DNA of 64,000 nt from Byssochlamys sp. IMV 00236 (taxonomy: Eukaryota > Ascomycota > Eurotiomycetes > Eurotiales > Thermoascaceae), in NCBI GenBank assembly GCA_001931875.2, contig MSJH02000815.1, forward strand, positions 124,001-188,000, written 5' to 3'. The position numbers and the translations under genes are program-made. Below, piece after piece: positions 1 to 11,864 of the stretch; the first letter of the stretch is position 1, and each line of letters opens with the position of its first letter. The notes beneath the pieces were generated by a model. The model had not been told where the DNA came from. It searched no databases and was given only the letters and a program-made list of their open reading frames with translations.

Positions 1-619
1 ATTAATTATAATCTTAGAGATATTACTGCAGCTAATAATAATACCTATAAGAGAAATAGCCTCCTAGATATGTTTAGTATATGCCCCGCTAGAACTTATA
101 TAAAAAGAATATATTTAATTAAGTCCTATATAAAGAGGAAATTTAGGATATATCTTAAATTTTTTATCTTTGCTTTTTATATGGGAATAGATATTGCTTT
201 AATTATTTATTATATCTTTAAACTAGTTTAAGTGTGCTTTATAAAGGTTATAGTTCTGCATAAGTTTGCTTTATAATAAGTTAGTATCTAGTTTAAATAT
301 AATAGATATTAAATATATATTCAGCATCTGCTAGGCCTCTATAAGAATTATATTAATATATCTGGACAGGAATATTGTGCAGCTATTAACTAAGAATATT
401 ATTAATTTGGCTATCAGTTATAGTTACTTGGTTCTCGGCTATTTTTAGGTATTTGGGGAAAAAGTAATAGTACTTAGCTTTGTATTAGCTATTGTATATA
501 TATATATTATAAATTCTAAAGAGTTTTATTGTGTGAATATTATTATTAATCCTTAGGTAGGCTAATCTTATATTAATTACGCAATTGGCTTATGCCGAGC
601 TTATACTTAATCTGTGCGT

Positions 620-712
620 AAGGTGGGTTGAGCTTAACCCAGCTAAGGATGAGCTTTAGGGTAGGCTGAGCTCCTAGGGTGGGCTGAGCTCGGCCCCGGC
701 TGGGCCGAGGTA
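620..712. repeat. GC-richer island with imperfect TGAGCT repeats
   Basis: Within the AT-rich block this short stretch is GC-rich and contains about four imperfect copies of a unit ending in TGAGCT, spaced roughly 16-23 bp (near 624, 647, 663 and 680). It lies just upstream of the pol remnant, in the gag/protease region of the element. It may be a tandem repeat too short for RIP, or a part lacking RIP-susceptible dinucleotides. No function is claimed. Confidence 0.5.
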
Positions 713-780
713 TAGGCCCTATTTCTCTAGCTGCCTATTCTGCCTATATTTAAAGAAATACTTAAATATTTATAATTATC

Positions 781-3700
781 TTAGAGGACCTAAATGCTAT
801 TTTAAGGATTAAATAAATTTAAAAAGAAAACTCTGCCTATTTACTACTTAAGGAGTTTAAAAATTATATTAATATTTTTTCTCCTAAGGAGGCTAAGCGC
901 CTGCTATTATATTATTCTTATAACTATAATATTAAGTTATTAAAGGGGAAGTCGCTCCCCTTTAAACCCCTATATACTATATCCTAGGATAAATTAAAGG
1001 TCTTAAAGGAATAGATTAAAAAAAACCTAAGAAAAGGATTTATCTGCTTAAGCTTATCGCCCGCTATATCTCTAATTCTGTTTATTAAGAAGCCTAATAG
1101 AGGGATATAGATCTATATAGATTACTAAGCCCTAAATGCAATAACTATTAAAGACTAATATTCTTTACCCCTAATTAAGGAGACCCTAAATAACCTGAAA
1201 AAAATAAAGTACTTTATAAAGATTAATATTATTTCTACATTTAATAACCTTTATATTAAAAAGGAATAAAAATATCTAATTACCTTTTATACTTAACTTA
1301 GCTTATTTAAATTATTAATAATACTATTTAGCTTAATAGAAATATTAGTAATATTCTAATAGTTTATTAATAATACTCTATAAAATTACTTTAATATCTT
1401 TTATACTATATACCTTAATAATATTCTAGTATATAGTATAACCTATTTTAAATATATTTAATATATTTATACTATCCTGTAAAAGCTATATAAAGTAGGC
1501 CTATATATAAAGATCTAAAAGTATAAGTTTATTATCTCTAAGACTAAGTTTTTAGGTATTATTATTAGCCGAGACTATATTAAGATAGACTTAGATAAGA
1601 TAAAAATAATTGCTAAATAGAGGATCTTAATCTATATAACTAATATATAAGCCTTTATTAAGTTTAGCAACTTTTATTATTAGTTTATTTATAACTTTTC
1701 TAGGATAATTATACTGCTTATAAATTTAACCTAGAAAGAAGTTCCCTTTAATTAGATAACTACTTATTAGTCTAGTTTTAAAGCCCTAAAAAAAAACATT
1801 TATTTAAGCCCTAATCTTAAAGCTATTTAACTGGACTTATAAGATTATAGTTAAAACTAACTTATTTAACTATATATTAGCTAAAGTTATATCCTAGTAT
1901 AATAATAAAGGAATCCTGTATTTTATTACATTTTTCTTAAAGAAGCTCTTTATTATAGAGTATAATTATAAGATTTATAATAAAGAGCTACTAATAATTA
2001 TCTATTGCTTTAAAGAATAGCGCCTTAAGCTTAAAGATATACTATTATTAATTAAAGTTATTATAGACTACTATAATCTAAAATATTTTATATTAACTAA
2101 GCTGCTAAACTAGTAATAGGCCTATTAGTCTAAATTCTTATCTTAGTTTAACTTCTGAATTGTATATTAACCCAGAAAATAAAGAATAAAGCCTAACGCC
2201 CTAATTAGGAGGTTAGAGAATCTCTTTAAAGAAGGGGATAAACAGCTATAATATTAGAGCCAGATAGTCCTAAAGAAGGAGAATCTTAACTTATAGATTT
2301 AAAGATCCCTAAAATTAAAAGCTATTATTAGGAATTAAATAGTGAGGTATATTTATTTTGCTAATCTAATAGCTTAAAAGGTTAAAAATCCTGCTAAATC
2401 TATAGGAATATCTGCCTAATCTGCTTTAAAAAGTTAACCTATTTAGCCTAGAAAATCTGTCTAGTCTACCCCGCCGCCCAATTAGTCTATTAAAATTATT
2501 TAACCTATTAAGGAGATAATTTAGTCTATTAAAGAGACTATTTAGCCTATTAAAAAAATAGCTTAGCCTATTAAATAAGATTAGTTAAGTTCCTCTACTA
2601 TACTTAATAAACTAAAATGCCTATCTAGTATTAAAAACTTATTAGATATAGCTTACTTATTTAATAACTTAATATAGTCTATTTTATAAGCCTTAGATTA
2701 TAAAGCTAATTATTATCTTAAGATTATACTAGCTAACTACTAGTAAAGAGAAAGATATTTATATTATAAAGACTATTTATATATTCTTAATTATAATAAG
2801 TTAAGAGCCTGCCTATTATAAGAATACTATAATAAATATATACTTAGATACCCTAAAAAATATAAGCTTTATAATCTAATTTTATAAGAGTATTATTAGC
2901 TAAATATATACTAATATATAAATTATTAGACCCGGAATTATTATATCTACTATTATATTATACTTTTAAATAAAGGCTGTTAAGGAGTTTTATACTAGCT
3001 CCTTATTCCTAAATACTCTTAATAAGATATCTTAATAGATTTTATTACTAGATTTATACCTTGCTAAGGTTATAATATTATATTAGTTACTATAGACTAA
3101 CTTATAAAGATAAGGTATTTTATTCTTTATTAGGCTATTTATAATACTGAAGGAGTAGTATAATTATATATCTATTATATATAGAAGCTTTATAGGCTAT
3201 TAAAGACTATAATATTTAATTAAGGCCTTTAGTTTATTACTACTTTCTAGAAATACCTAACCTAATATTTAAATATTATGAACCTGCTATTTATTATCTA
3301 TTACCCTAAGACTAATAGTTAAATTAAGAGAATAAATATTATCTTAAAATAATACCTGCGCGCCTATATTAGCTATTTATAAGATAATTAGATTAACTAG
3401 CTATCTCTAGCTAAGTTTATATTAAATTCTTATTATTCTAAGACTATTAGAGTATTGCCTTTTTTTGCTAACTATAGGTTCTATTTATATATAAGATTTA
3501 AGCTTATCTAGCTTATAAATTAGCCTGCTATTAGAGATACTAAAGCCTTTACTAAAAAGATATAAGATATTATAGATTATATCTATATTTAAATCTGCAC
3601 TGCCTAAGCCTATTATAAAAAGTAGACTAATTATTACTAAATCTTAGCCTACTATTACTATATAGGATAATCTATTTAGCTAAATACTTAAAATATCTAT

Positions 3701-4105
3701 ATCTAGTACCCCTAGAAGAAACTTAATTAGAAGAATCTTAGCCTATTCTATATTATTAAGGTTATTAGCCTATATGCTTATTAGTTTAACTTACCTGCCT
3801 TAATATATGTCTATCTTATGTTTAATATTAGCCTACTTCGCCCTATTGCTAAAAATCCTATATCTAGATAAAGATAATCTTTATTACCGCCTGTTAAAGT
3901 TAATAGTCTTAAGGAATAAATTATTAAAAATATCCTAGACTCCTAATAAGAATACTATAGGTATAGAGGCTTCTAACTATAATATATTATTAAATAGTTA
4001 GGTTATAATAACTTAACTAAAAAGCCTGCATATTATTTATAGTATGCCTAGGAAATTATTATAAACTTTTATCGCCACTACTTAAATAAGCTAAAGCCTA
4101 GAGAT
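781..4105 (+). pseudogene. Dead Ty3/gypsy chromovirus pol (RT, RNase H, integrase, chromodomain)
   Basis: Reading the + strand through many TAA/TAG codons recovers the usual gypsy order. A pre-RT segment (781-950) leads into reverse transcriptase (about 955-1750), with recognisable KGFI, LFIKK and ALNAITIK blocks. The RT active site at 1411-1437 reads YLNNILVYS where active elements have YLDD, so both aspartates became asparagine by G-to-A changes. RNase H follows (about 1795-2235; YNYKIYNKELL block). Integrase follows (about 2700-3900; DILIDFIT and VTIDRL blocks), then a chromodomain-like tail (about 3915-4080; KNILDS, YIIK*LGYN and AQEII remnants). Most stops sit where Gln or Trp codons would be, as expected from C-to-T on either strand. 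The element cannot encode a working protein. Assignment to the chromovirus branch rests on the chromodomain remnant. Confidence 0.85.
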
Positions 4106-4138
4106 AGTCTTAATAGAGCTTAACCTTAAAAAGGGAAG

Positions 4139-4450
4139 TACTATTACAGTGCTAATATAAGGGATTATATAAGAAGTTATATAATCTTATAAAGATATCT
4201 TCAGCGTATAGCTTAATCTGAATTTAAGCTCCTTAAGCTATATTTTATTTATTAAGCCTGCCTGTAATAGCCCGTTCTAGTCTAAATTAGCTAAATAAAG
4301 ATTCTGTAGCTAGTCCTAGTATTAACTACCTTATTTTATTTATTCTAACTTACTCCCTAAGCCTATACTTTAATAAGATTTATATTACTATATTAAATAC
4401 TATAAATCTTATATAAGTAAAAATAGCCTTAATATTTAATATTGCCTATA
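4139..4450 (+). repeat. Probable 3' LTR of the gypsy element (end uncertain)
   Basis: The pol remnant is followed by a purine-rich tract at about 4127-4138 (aaaaagggaag), which fits a polypurine tract. Immediately after it comes a TATTACAG-like start, compatible with a decayed TGT... LTR terminus, and a promoter-like AT stretch. I could not find a convincing matching 5' LTR in positions 1-780, so the right end given here is approximate. Confidence 0.4.
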
Positions 4451-6907
4451 AGCCGCTATTATTATATAATAATATTTATATTTACTTAACTAAATATCTT
4501 AGAAAGATAGAATATATAATATTATAATTATTAAAGTTATTACTAATAATAAAAAGTCTATTTAAGATTAAATACTATATTAAATAATTAGCTTATAAGT
4601 TAGACCTTTTAAAAGACTAGGATATTTATTCTATAATATTAATTATCTACTTAAAGTAAGCCTATACTAATACTTATTAAAGAATAATATAGTTACTAGC
4701 TCTAATTATAATATAAGGTTATAAAAAATATAAAATTTACTATATTCTTTACTAAATAGGGGACTAGTATTTAATAAAATAAAAAGATAGTAATAAAATA
4801 TAGAAACCTATTATTAATCTTAAAGAAGATATTTTAAAATTATTATAGAGATTTTAGCAGGTAATATAAAATAAATACTAGATAAATTATATCTAAAAGT
4901 AAGATAAAACTATTCTAGAAATTAATAGATTTACCTATTTAGGCTATTATTTAAGTAAAATAGCTATTATACTTATACCTTACTAATTTTTATAATAACT
5001 CTATCTTTTAAAGTATAACTCTAAGTATTATTAATCTTATATAATTAATACTAATTATTTTATCTTAAATATTAATATCTTTAGCCTGCGCCTTATTTTT
5101 TTAATTTATATATTATATTATAATTATACTTCTTTATATATTATAATTTTACTTTTTTAACTTATATCTTAACTTATACTCTATCTCTTTAATATATTGT
5201 ATTTTATAATTAATTATTAATACTATTAGTATTAGTTACTATAATATATTTATTTAATAATCTAATATACTAAGTATAGTAAAAGGTATTATTATTCTTA
5301 ATATATAATAAAATAGAGATAGATTTAAAGAAGAACTATATCTAAAGCTAAAATATGCAGATATAATAATATTTAATATATAGAGCCTAGTTAATATAGT
5401 TTAAGACCTAGATATATATAGCTATTTATTATAGTATATAAAGCTATATAATACCTAGGTCTATATAATTATTAAAATAATTTCTATAATAAAAAGAGTA
5501 GTAAAATAGTTAGTAGATTTTAATATTTAAAGATATATCTACTATTCTTATATATTAATAGGTTCTATAATATAGCTTTAATATAATAATAAGATATATT
5601 ATCTTAAGTATAATTATTATTATATACTCTATAGCTCTTCTCTATATTATTATAGCCTATAAATAATAGATAAGGGTATTTATATAATTTAAAAAATATT
5701 AATCTTTTAATTTAATAAATATAAGATCCCCTATAAAGTATAGTAAGAGATACTAGCTTTAATATATAAACTACTGTCTATCTTAGAGATAAGTAATAAA
5801 TATATATACTAGCCGGGCGATTCTATATAATATTAAATAGAATAAGATAATAAATAATATAATTGCTATAGTATTAGACCTAGGATTAATTAAGATATAT
5901 TAGCTAATTATAAAATACTAGCCAGAGAGTATATTATACTATTATTATAGTATTAAATATAGAATAATAATATAGGGATAAATAATAATAAGGGTAGTAA
6001 TAATATAATTACTATAATTAATAATTATATACTTAAGGACAGTATAATAACTATAAATATAATAATATAATAATAAATATCTATAGATATAGGAATAAAA
6101 TAGAGTATAATAAATATAAGAACTTTAAAGAAGCTTCTTATAAAACTTATAGTAATTATTAAGAAGACTATATTATTAAGGGGTAGTTAAGTATAGCATT
6201 ACCTTATATTATTTAATTAAAGTATTAATATAGGAGATAATAACTTCTTTATATTAGATATAATATAGGATATAGAGATCTATTATTAGTAGTATATTAA
6301 TAATTTAAAAGATTAGATATATTAATTATTAATAATAGTAAATAATATAGCCTGCTATATACTAATATCAATTTTTTTAAAAATATTTAATTTAATAAAT
6401 ATAATAAATGCAGCTCTAAATAACAGGATTATATAGATCTTAGAGGAGATTTACTAAGCACTTATTAAAAAAGAATAGTTCTTATATTAGTATTCTAATA
6501 TTTATATTAATATTTTCTTATATTAAGATTTTTTATATTATTACTAAGCCCCGGGATAGGTCTTTTTTAGGGGGGGACCCTACTACGCCAGATCTGGTAT
6601 AGAGGCATATAATATAGGTTACATAACCTTATATATATAGCAACATCTTTAGCATTAGAGGAACCTAGACTTCTTGATATCACTCTTCCCCCTTACTTGC
6701 ACAGCAGTCCGAGTGGCACTTGTGACGCCGCATGTACGGAGTACTGTACCATGTTGCCCCGCCTGTTGTAGAAGTTCTGGGAGATCGACAAACTAAAGCA
6801 GGACGGATTTGAGAGATGCATGGTATGACGTGATCTAATCTTGTATTACGTGGGCGTAATAAGGTAGCTTATACACAGCATAGTGTATTTTCTGTTCAAG
6901 GCTTATG

Positions 6908-8970
6908 CTAAACGTCGAAATCGTCCGGGGGATCGTACGCCCCTATAAAGTCTTCCGTACTGATAGACTGAATGATATCGTTTGTTCTCGGTCCGGTATA
7001 TTTCCTGCAAGCGAATCGTGAGTTACAATGAAAGTGATAATTGATGAAGGCAGAATCGGTTCATAATACCATCGAGCAGAGACCCACCACCACACGAGGG
7101 AAAAGATGGCGATAAAAGCTGCAACACAAACAGCGTAATTCCTGCGATGTTGTCAATACCGTTATAGGCCTTGCACGAACGATAGGTCACTTACATGTTG
7201 GCCGCCGTCACAGGTCTTGATGGAGGAAAGAAGAGTATCACGCTGATTAAAAGTACCCAGGTAATAGCGATCAGATTCAATGGTGTGCCCCATTTTCCCA
7301 GAGTGAAGGGGCCTTCGATAAACTTGACCCGCTTCTTGTAGATTTGGTGAGCAAGGATGACAGAGATATATGACAGATCGAGTGCTGGTGCCGTGACATT
7401 GAAGATTGCTGTGGCAGTCTGGGTGGAACCAATGGCAATGCAGTTGAGACAGACACTGAAAAACACCACGAACCAGACTGCATTTACCGGAGTATGCGTG
7501 TACTGATTGACTTTCGACCAGATACTACGGGAGATATTAGAACTCTTCCGCAGAGATATGTCTTTTCGGGCATGGCTTACTGTGAAAATGGCAACGCCTC
7601 ATCTCTGGCAAACGCATATGCCATTCTCGTGTCTGCCAGCATAGCTGAGCAGCCCGTGAAAAACTGAACGAGGATAGCGAAAGACCACATTATCGTGCCT
7701 CCTGTCCGGCCTCCAGCATTGAGGAATATCTGTGCAGCTGGAAGGCCCGTCGCTGTGTTTAAAATCCCATCCAAGTCGGTCAAACAGAAGCACATTGCCA
7801 CTGTGAGCATCCAACCAAAGACCCCTGAGACCAAAACTGCTGTCTGGATGGCTATAGGGCCTCGAATGGCCGCATCATGAGTCTCTTCTGACATGCTTTG
7901 ATCCAAATTAGCTGATGATCCCTCACCGTCCCAGTCGCCACTTACTGTGTTGTTCCGTCATAGTCAGTCATGGTCCAGGCCACTGATATGAAACCTAGGA
8001 AGAAAGAAAACCCTTTCGAGCCCCATCCAGAACCATCTGTAACCGTAGTGAAGACCCATTTAGCGGACTGCTTCTCGGGTGTGAGTACTAAGAGGGCGAT
8101 ACAGATGCCTATTGACGCGAGGACTGTGGAGCTTCAGTTAATCTCCTCAGTACTAGTAATCATCCGCAACAGAGCTTACTATTAATCGGTGCAAACCACA
8201 TGACGATCCGATGCAGGCTCTTAGTGGTCAAGGAACAAATTATGCCCATGAGACATAGCATTGCTATTGCTAAGAGGACAGTTTGTAATGCAGTACTTTG
8301 AGATATGAGCGACGTCACTGCTGTTTTGAAGACGGCTGAGGGTGGACTCACGGCGAATACTCGTATTTCCCATCTTCCAGACTCGAGTTCATACTTGCGC
8401 AAGCTAAAAGCATCTGGCTGACTGTGTATGCCACGCTAGACACTCCTGCAGTCTGCCCAAGCAGGTTGCACCATCCCTGAACCCAAGAAAAGATGGCAAC
8501 TTGGCTCTCAGGCACGACATGCTTTGTGACAAAATACATCCCTCCAGCGGTTGGATATGCTGATACCAGCTCTGCCACGGAACTTCCAATGCACATTGCC
8601 ATACAGGAGCCGAAGAACCAACACCATACCGCCGTAGCTGGCCCTCCTGCCTCCAAGGGGGAGCCAAAAGTCGCAGGGACCGACCCAAGTACTCCCAGAA
8701 TGGATATCGCATAAGACACTGTGGACCATTTTGAGAACTCACGTCTCAATTCCTGATGCCGATAACTGGTTAGCTGATCGGAATCAATTCATCATCGCTT
8801 CGCTATGGACGCACTTGTTTGTAGCCAATTCGGGCCAACAAGCGTTCGTCATCATCTCGAATAGTTGCCATACGAGGCACAGGGGTGGCAGTGCCTTTGT
8901 CGGTGGCCTTTTTACTGTCCCTAATATCACTACCTCCTGACTTGCGAAGAGATGTAGACGTCAGATCCAT
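6908..8970 (-). CDS. Amino-acid/GABA-type permease, APC superfamily
   Basis: This is a polytopic plasma-membrane transporter of the fungal GABA/choline permease group; the actual substrate is unknown. Eight exons join in frame: 8970-8815, 8752-8352, 8295-8180, 8123-7946, 7895-7581, 7524-7195, 7141-7070 and 7004-6908. They give 554 residues, the usual family size. All seven introns are 50-65 bp GT-AG, and several have clear branch sites (GCTAAC in intron 1). Family marks include DDERLLARIGYKQ at the N terminus, YAISILGVLGSVPATFGSP in the first membrane span, a YPTAGGMYF loop, a DYDGTTHMSEET loop and the cytoplasmic AFARDEALPFS signature near residues 377-388. The first ATG in frame is at 8970; the frame is open further 5' but without another ATG. 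There are no internal stops or frameshifts, although the gene ends about 300 bp from the RIP-degraded block. Confidence 0.9.
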
Positions 8971-11864
8971 GCCTTCAAAGGAGAACAATCCGAGTCGTAT
9001 GGATAAAGGGAGAACGGGGGAAACGAGAATAGAGTCGACACCAGAGCATAGATATGATATAGCTTTGGGCTTGCTTCATACTTTTACCTACCAACACGAC
9101 AGTTTATGGAGCTGTCTAGGCGCACGGAGTATATTCCGTATGGTGGAGCCAACCCCTCTGCTTTAGGGCATTCCGGAACAAGTCAGTCACACTGGTAGAC
9201 TGGCAGTCGATCCGACTGAACGTCGGTATGACAATTCTAGTTCTGTGGCTGCAGATGAGATGTTCAACAGCGGAGCACCGGGCTAGAACCAGTGGTGATA
9301 GATGTATACAGCCGTTGCGGTGAAGGATCACTCAGGTTCACAGCCTTATCACGTTTTGGAAAGAAACTAGTCGCAACCTTGGTAACCCACTCCAGGGCCA
9401 CAGGTCAAATGTCTTCTCGACGAGTGTACAAAACACAGCAATCATTGGAGTCCAGAGCCCAAAAATATAACAGGTACCTGTGGTTGGTACCACTTGTCTT
9501 AGGATCCTAGAAGGGTTGAAGTCTTCCCGGGTAGAGGGCCAAGGAAAAGATAAGAAAACAGCAGGGAACATGGATGACAGGAATTGACCGGTTGAAAACC
9601 TGGTGGACTGTTTTCTAGTGCTTTCTTAAGCCATAAACTAGCTCCCCGGCTAGCCGGGATGAAACGAACAATCTAGCAGTCGGGATCGTCCCTCGACTCT
9701 CTCCTCCCAGGAGACATTGGCCGATACATTGTGCTCAAACGGCGCATTATTTGAGAGCGCCAACAATGCCATGAGATCTGCAGGCCCTGGATGACTTCCT
9801 GCTCGAGGTACAGGAATGTAACCAGTTTGAAAGAGCCTGAGGATGGCAGGTATTGTTGTCGCACGCAATGATCTGATAGTGAGAGGGGATGTGGAGGTCG
9901 GAAAGGGAAGTAATTAATTAGTTGTGAGAGTTGGAGACGCTACGGGAGATACCAACCAATCAAACCTGCGAATTTGGGGCGGTGAGCAGACCGCTCGCTC
10001 TACCGTCGCCTTCCCATTAAGGCTTTCACCATCGTTCATATCCATGCCCAACGTCTCGCAACTGGGCAGGGATTTTATTTGACTCATTCAGCAGGGCTGA
10101 TGCGATGCAAGCCGATGTTGGATAAAGGAATGATTCTTCTAAAGGCTAAGCGTAGCTATTCTGGGCGTGCGAGCCAGGATCGCGATGCATGTACATACAT
10201 ACATGTATGTACAACATGCTGCAAATGATGGTGACGCAAAAGTCGACGCCGTGCTCGCAACGGTATACTTTGGATATACTCAACTCCTAGAATTCATGGT
10301 CGGATCAAAATGAAATCAGGACAAGGAGGGAATCAGAGGTAAGTACACAGCACCTTGAGAGCATACTTAGACATCGCTACAACCTTTTAGACATCAAAAC
10401 TGCCAAACTTGGTGGTATGGTGGGGGTTATTGCCCCACTCCGATGACGGCTGATGAGAAGCTACTCCATCCCCCGTATGACAGTAAGAATACACAACGAT
10501 CGCCCTTCATTAGGGAGAAATGATAATATCACGCTGATCAGCTACTAGGCTAGCCGTTTGGAGAGTTTTCAGTTGTACGGGCCAGTGGGAGAAGGAATAC
10601 GTTAAAAGGTTAGGTACAAAGGACCACTCACTGACAGCTAAGAAGCCCGGACATTTCTTTTTCCCTCGAAGTGAAAGCGCATCTTGCATGAAATATCTGG
10701 GGCGCCGTTACAACAGTTACGTGGGTAATGGGCCATGCATATATGTCTGAAGCTTTTCACACTCGCCGGTACCTAATAATGGTATCGCGTGGTCGGAAGT
10801 CTACGAGGTCCTCATTCGCAGTTCTGGCCGCAATAACTGTGTCAGTGGATCCTCGAAAAAACAAAAAACTGTTACCCAGTGCCATGTAGCTCACACTAGA
10901 TGACCTTGGACGTGGCATCAGCACTTAATTAGTTGTTGTCGTACTTTTAATTCTGCCATCTTCTACTCCTTTTCAGGGCGACAGCACTCATCGCTTCGCA
11001 CATATGCACGCCTGAATTGCAATGACTGATTTCCCTTAGCATTCATTCAAGCTGGACCTTTACCACCTCAACATAAACCCATTAGCATAAGTTGGTATTA
11101 GAGGGGCATCGCTGGTGGACAATTGAATACCCGTTAACTAGATAGGTACCTAGCCATCATTATATACTTCCGGTACTCATGTTCCAGAATTATTACTTTT
11201 TTCCGCTGTTGGACATCTACTCCTTCATTGAACAATTCTTATTCCATAATCATAGCTGTATCGAGCAACAAGGAGATAAAAATTAGCATCAACCAGGTGC
11301 AAAGTCAAGTATGAAGCTAGATAAAAACAAGCATCTGTTGCTATTGCAAATAGGGTATATTATGCCATTCTCGCACTAGACGCCACAAATCATTATAGCT
11401 ATATTGTCACAATGAGGTCGCAGAAGCTACTATAACAGGAATATTCTTACCTTTTCCTTCGAGGATCGATATATTAATATTACCTATTCTTTGTTTTATA
11501 CTCCTCCTTACTCCATAGTCGGTCGGGGCCTGGACCATGTGGACTAAAACGGCTTAGTGCCAACTTTGCAAGCCAGGAACGTGCACGTGCCAGCTGTGCT
11601 CTCGGAGAGAAGTAAATCCGTCCATATTATTGTCCCGGACGCGAACTCCCTTAGGTGGTCAGTTCGTTGCGGCCAAAGGGAAGCTTCGAGCAATAACACC
11701 CTCAAGGGTTTGCTCGAATTCTATTTTATTATTTATCTGAATCCGGAATTGACTTTTCCAGAAATATGGCATTTTTTTGAGAGAAAATATCTCAAGCTGG
11801 GCCTCAAATCTATCGAGTCTCCGTCCGCCTCCCTCATACATGGTAGACCGTCGGATAGAGCATC
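8971..11864. other. Gene-free interval between permease and SEC24
   Basis: I see no supportable gene here. Several open frames of 60-77 codons on the minus strand between 9.1 and 9.9 kb resemble no family I know. A perfect 16-bp palindrome (TACATACATGTATGTA) lies in a TACA/TGTA-rich stretch near 10190-10212. The divergent promoters of the permease (-) and SEC24 (+) must lie at the two ends. Confidence 0.5.

Larger units (their letters stand above)
1..6600. mobile_element. RIP-degraded AT-rich retrotransposon block
   Basis: This block is dominated by A and T, is rich in TpA, and has few CpA/TpG steps outside GCA/TGC contexts. It has no long open frame on either strand. This is the pattern expected when repeat-induced point mutation turns C into T on both strands of a repeat. 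The left two thirds still reads as a Ty3/gypsy pol gene on the + strand (separate entry). The right third, about 4.5-6.6 kb, is equally degraded but I could not assign it; it may be a second element. Composition returns to normal between about 6560 and 6680, just before an intact permease gene. The 5' end of the element lies outside the window or is too decayed to place. Confidence 0.9.

Noticed and set aside
7191..8749. Reading the permease as several broken pieces, that is, a pseudogene next to the RIP block
   Set aside because: All gaps between pieces are 50-65 bp with canonical GT-AG ends, and each junction restores a conserved codon, so these are introns in an intact gene.
9116..9868. 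Chain of three short minus-strand frames upstream of the permease
   Set aside because: Considered as a broken gene, but the frames do not join through plausible introns and no family is recognisable.
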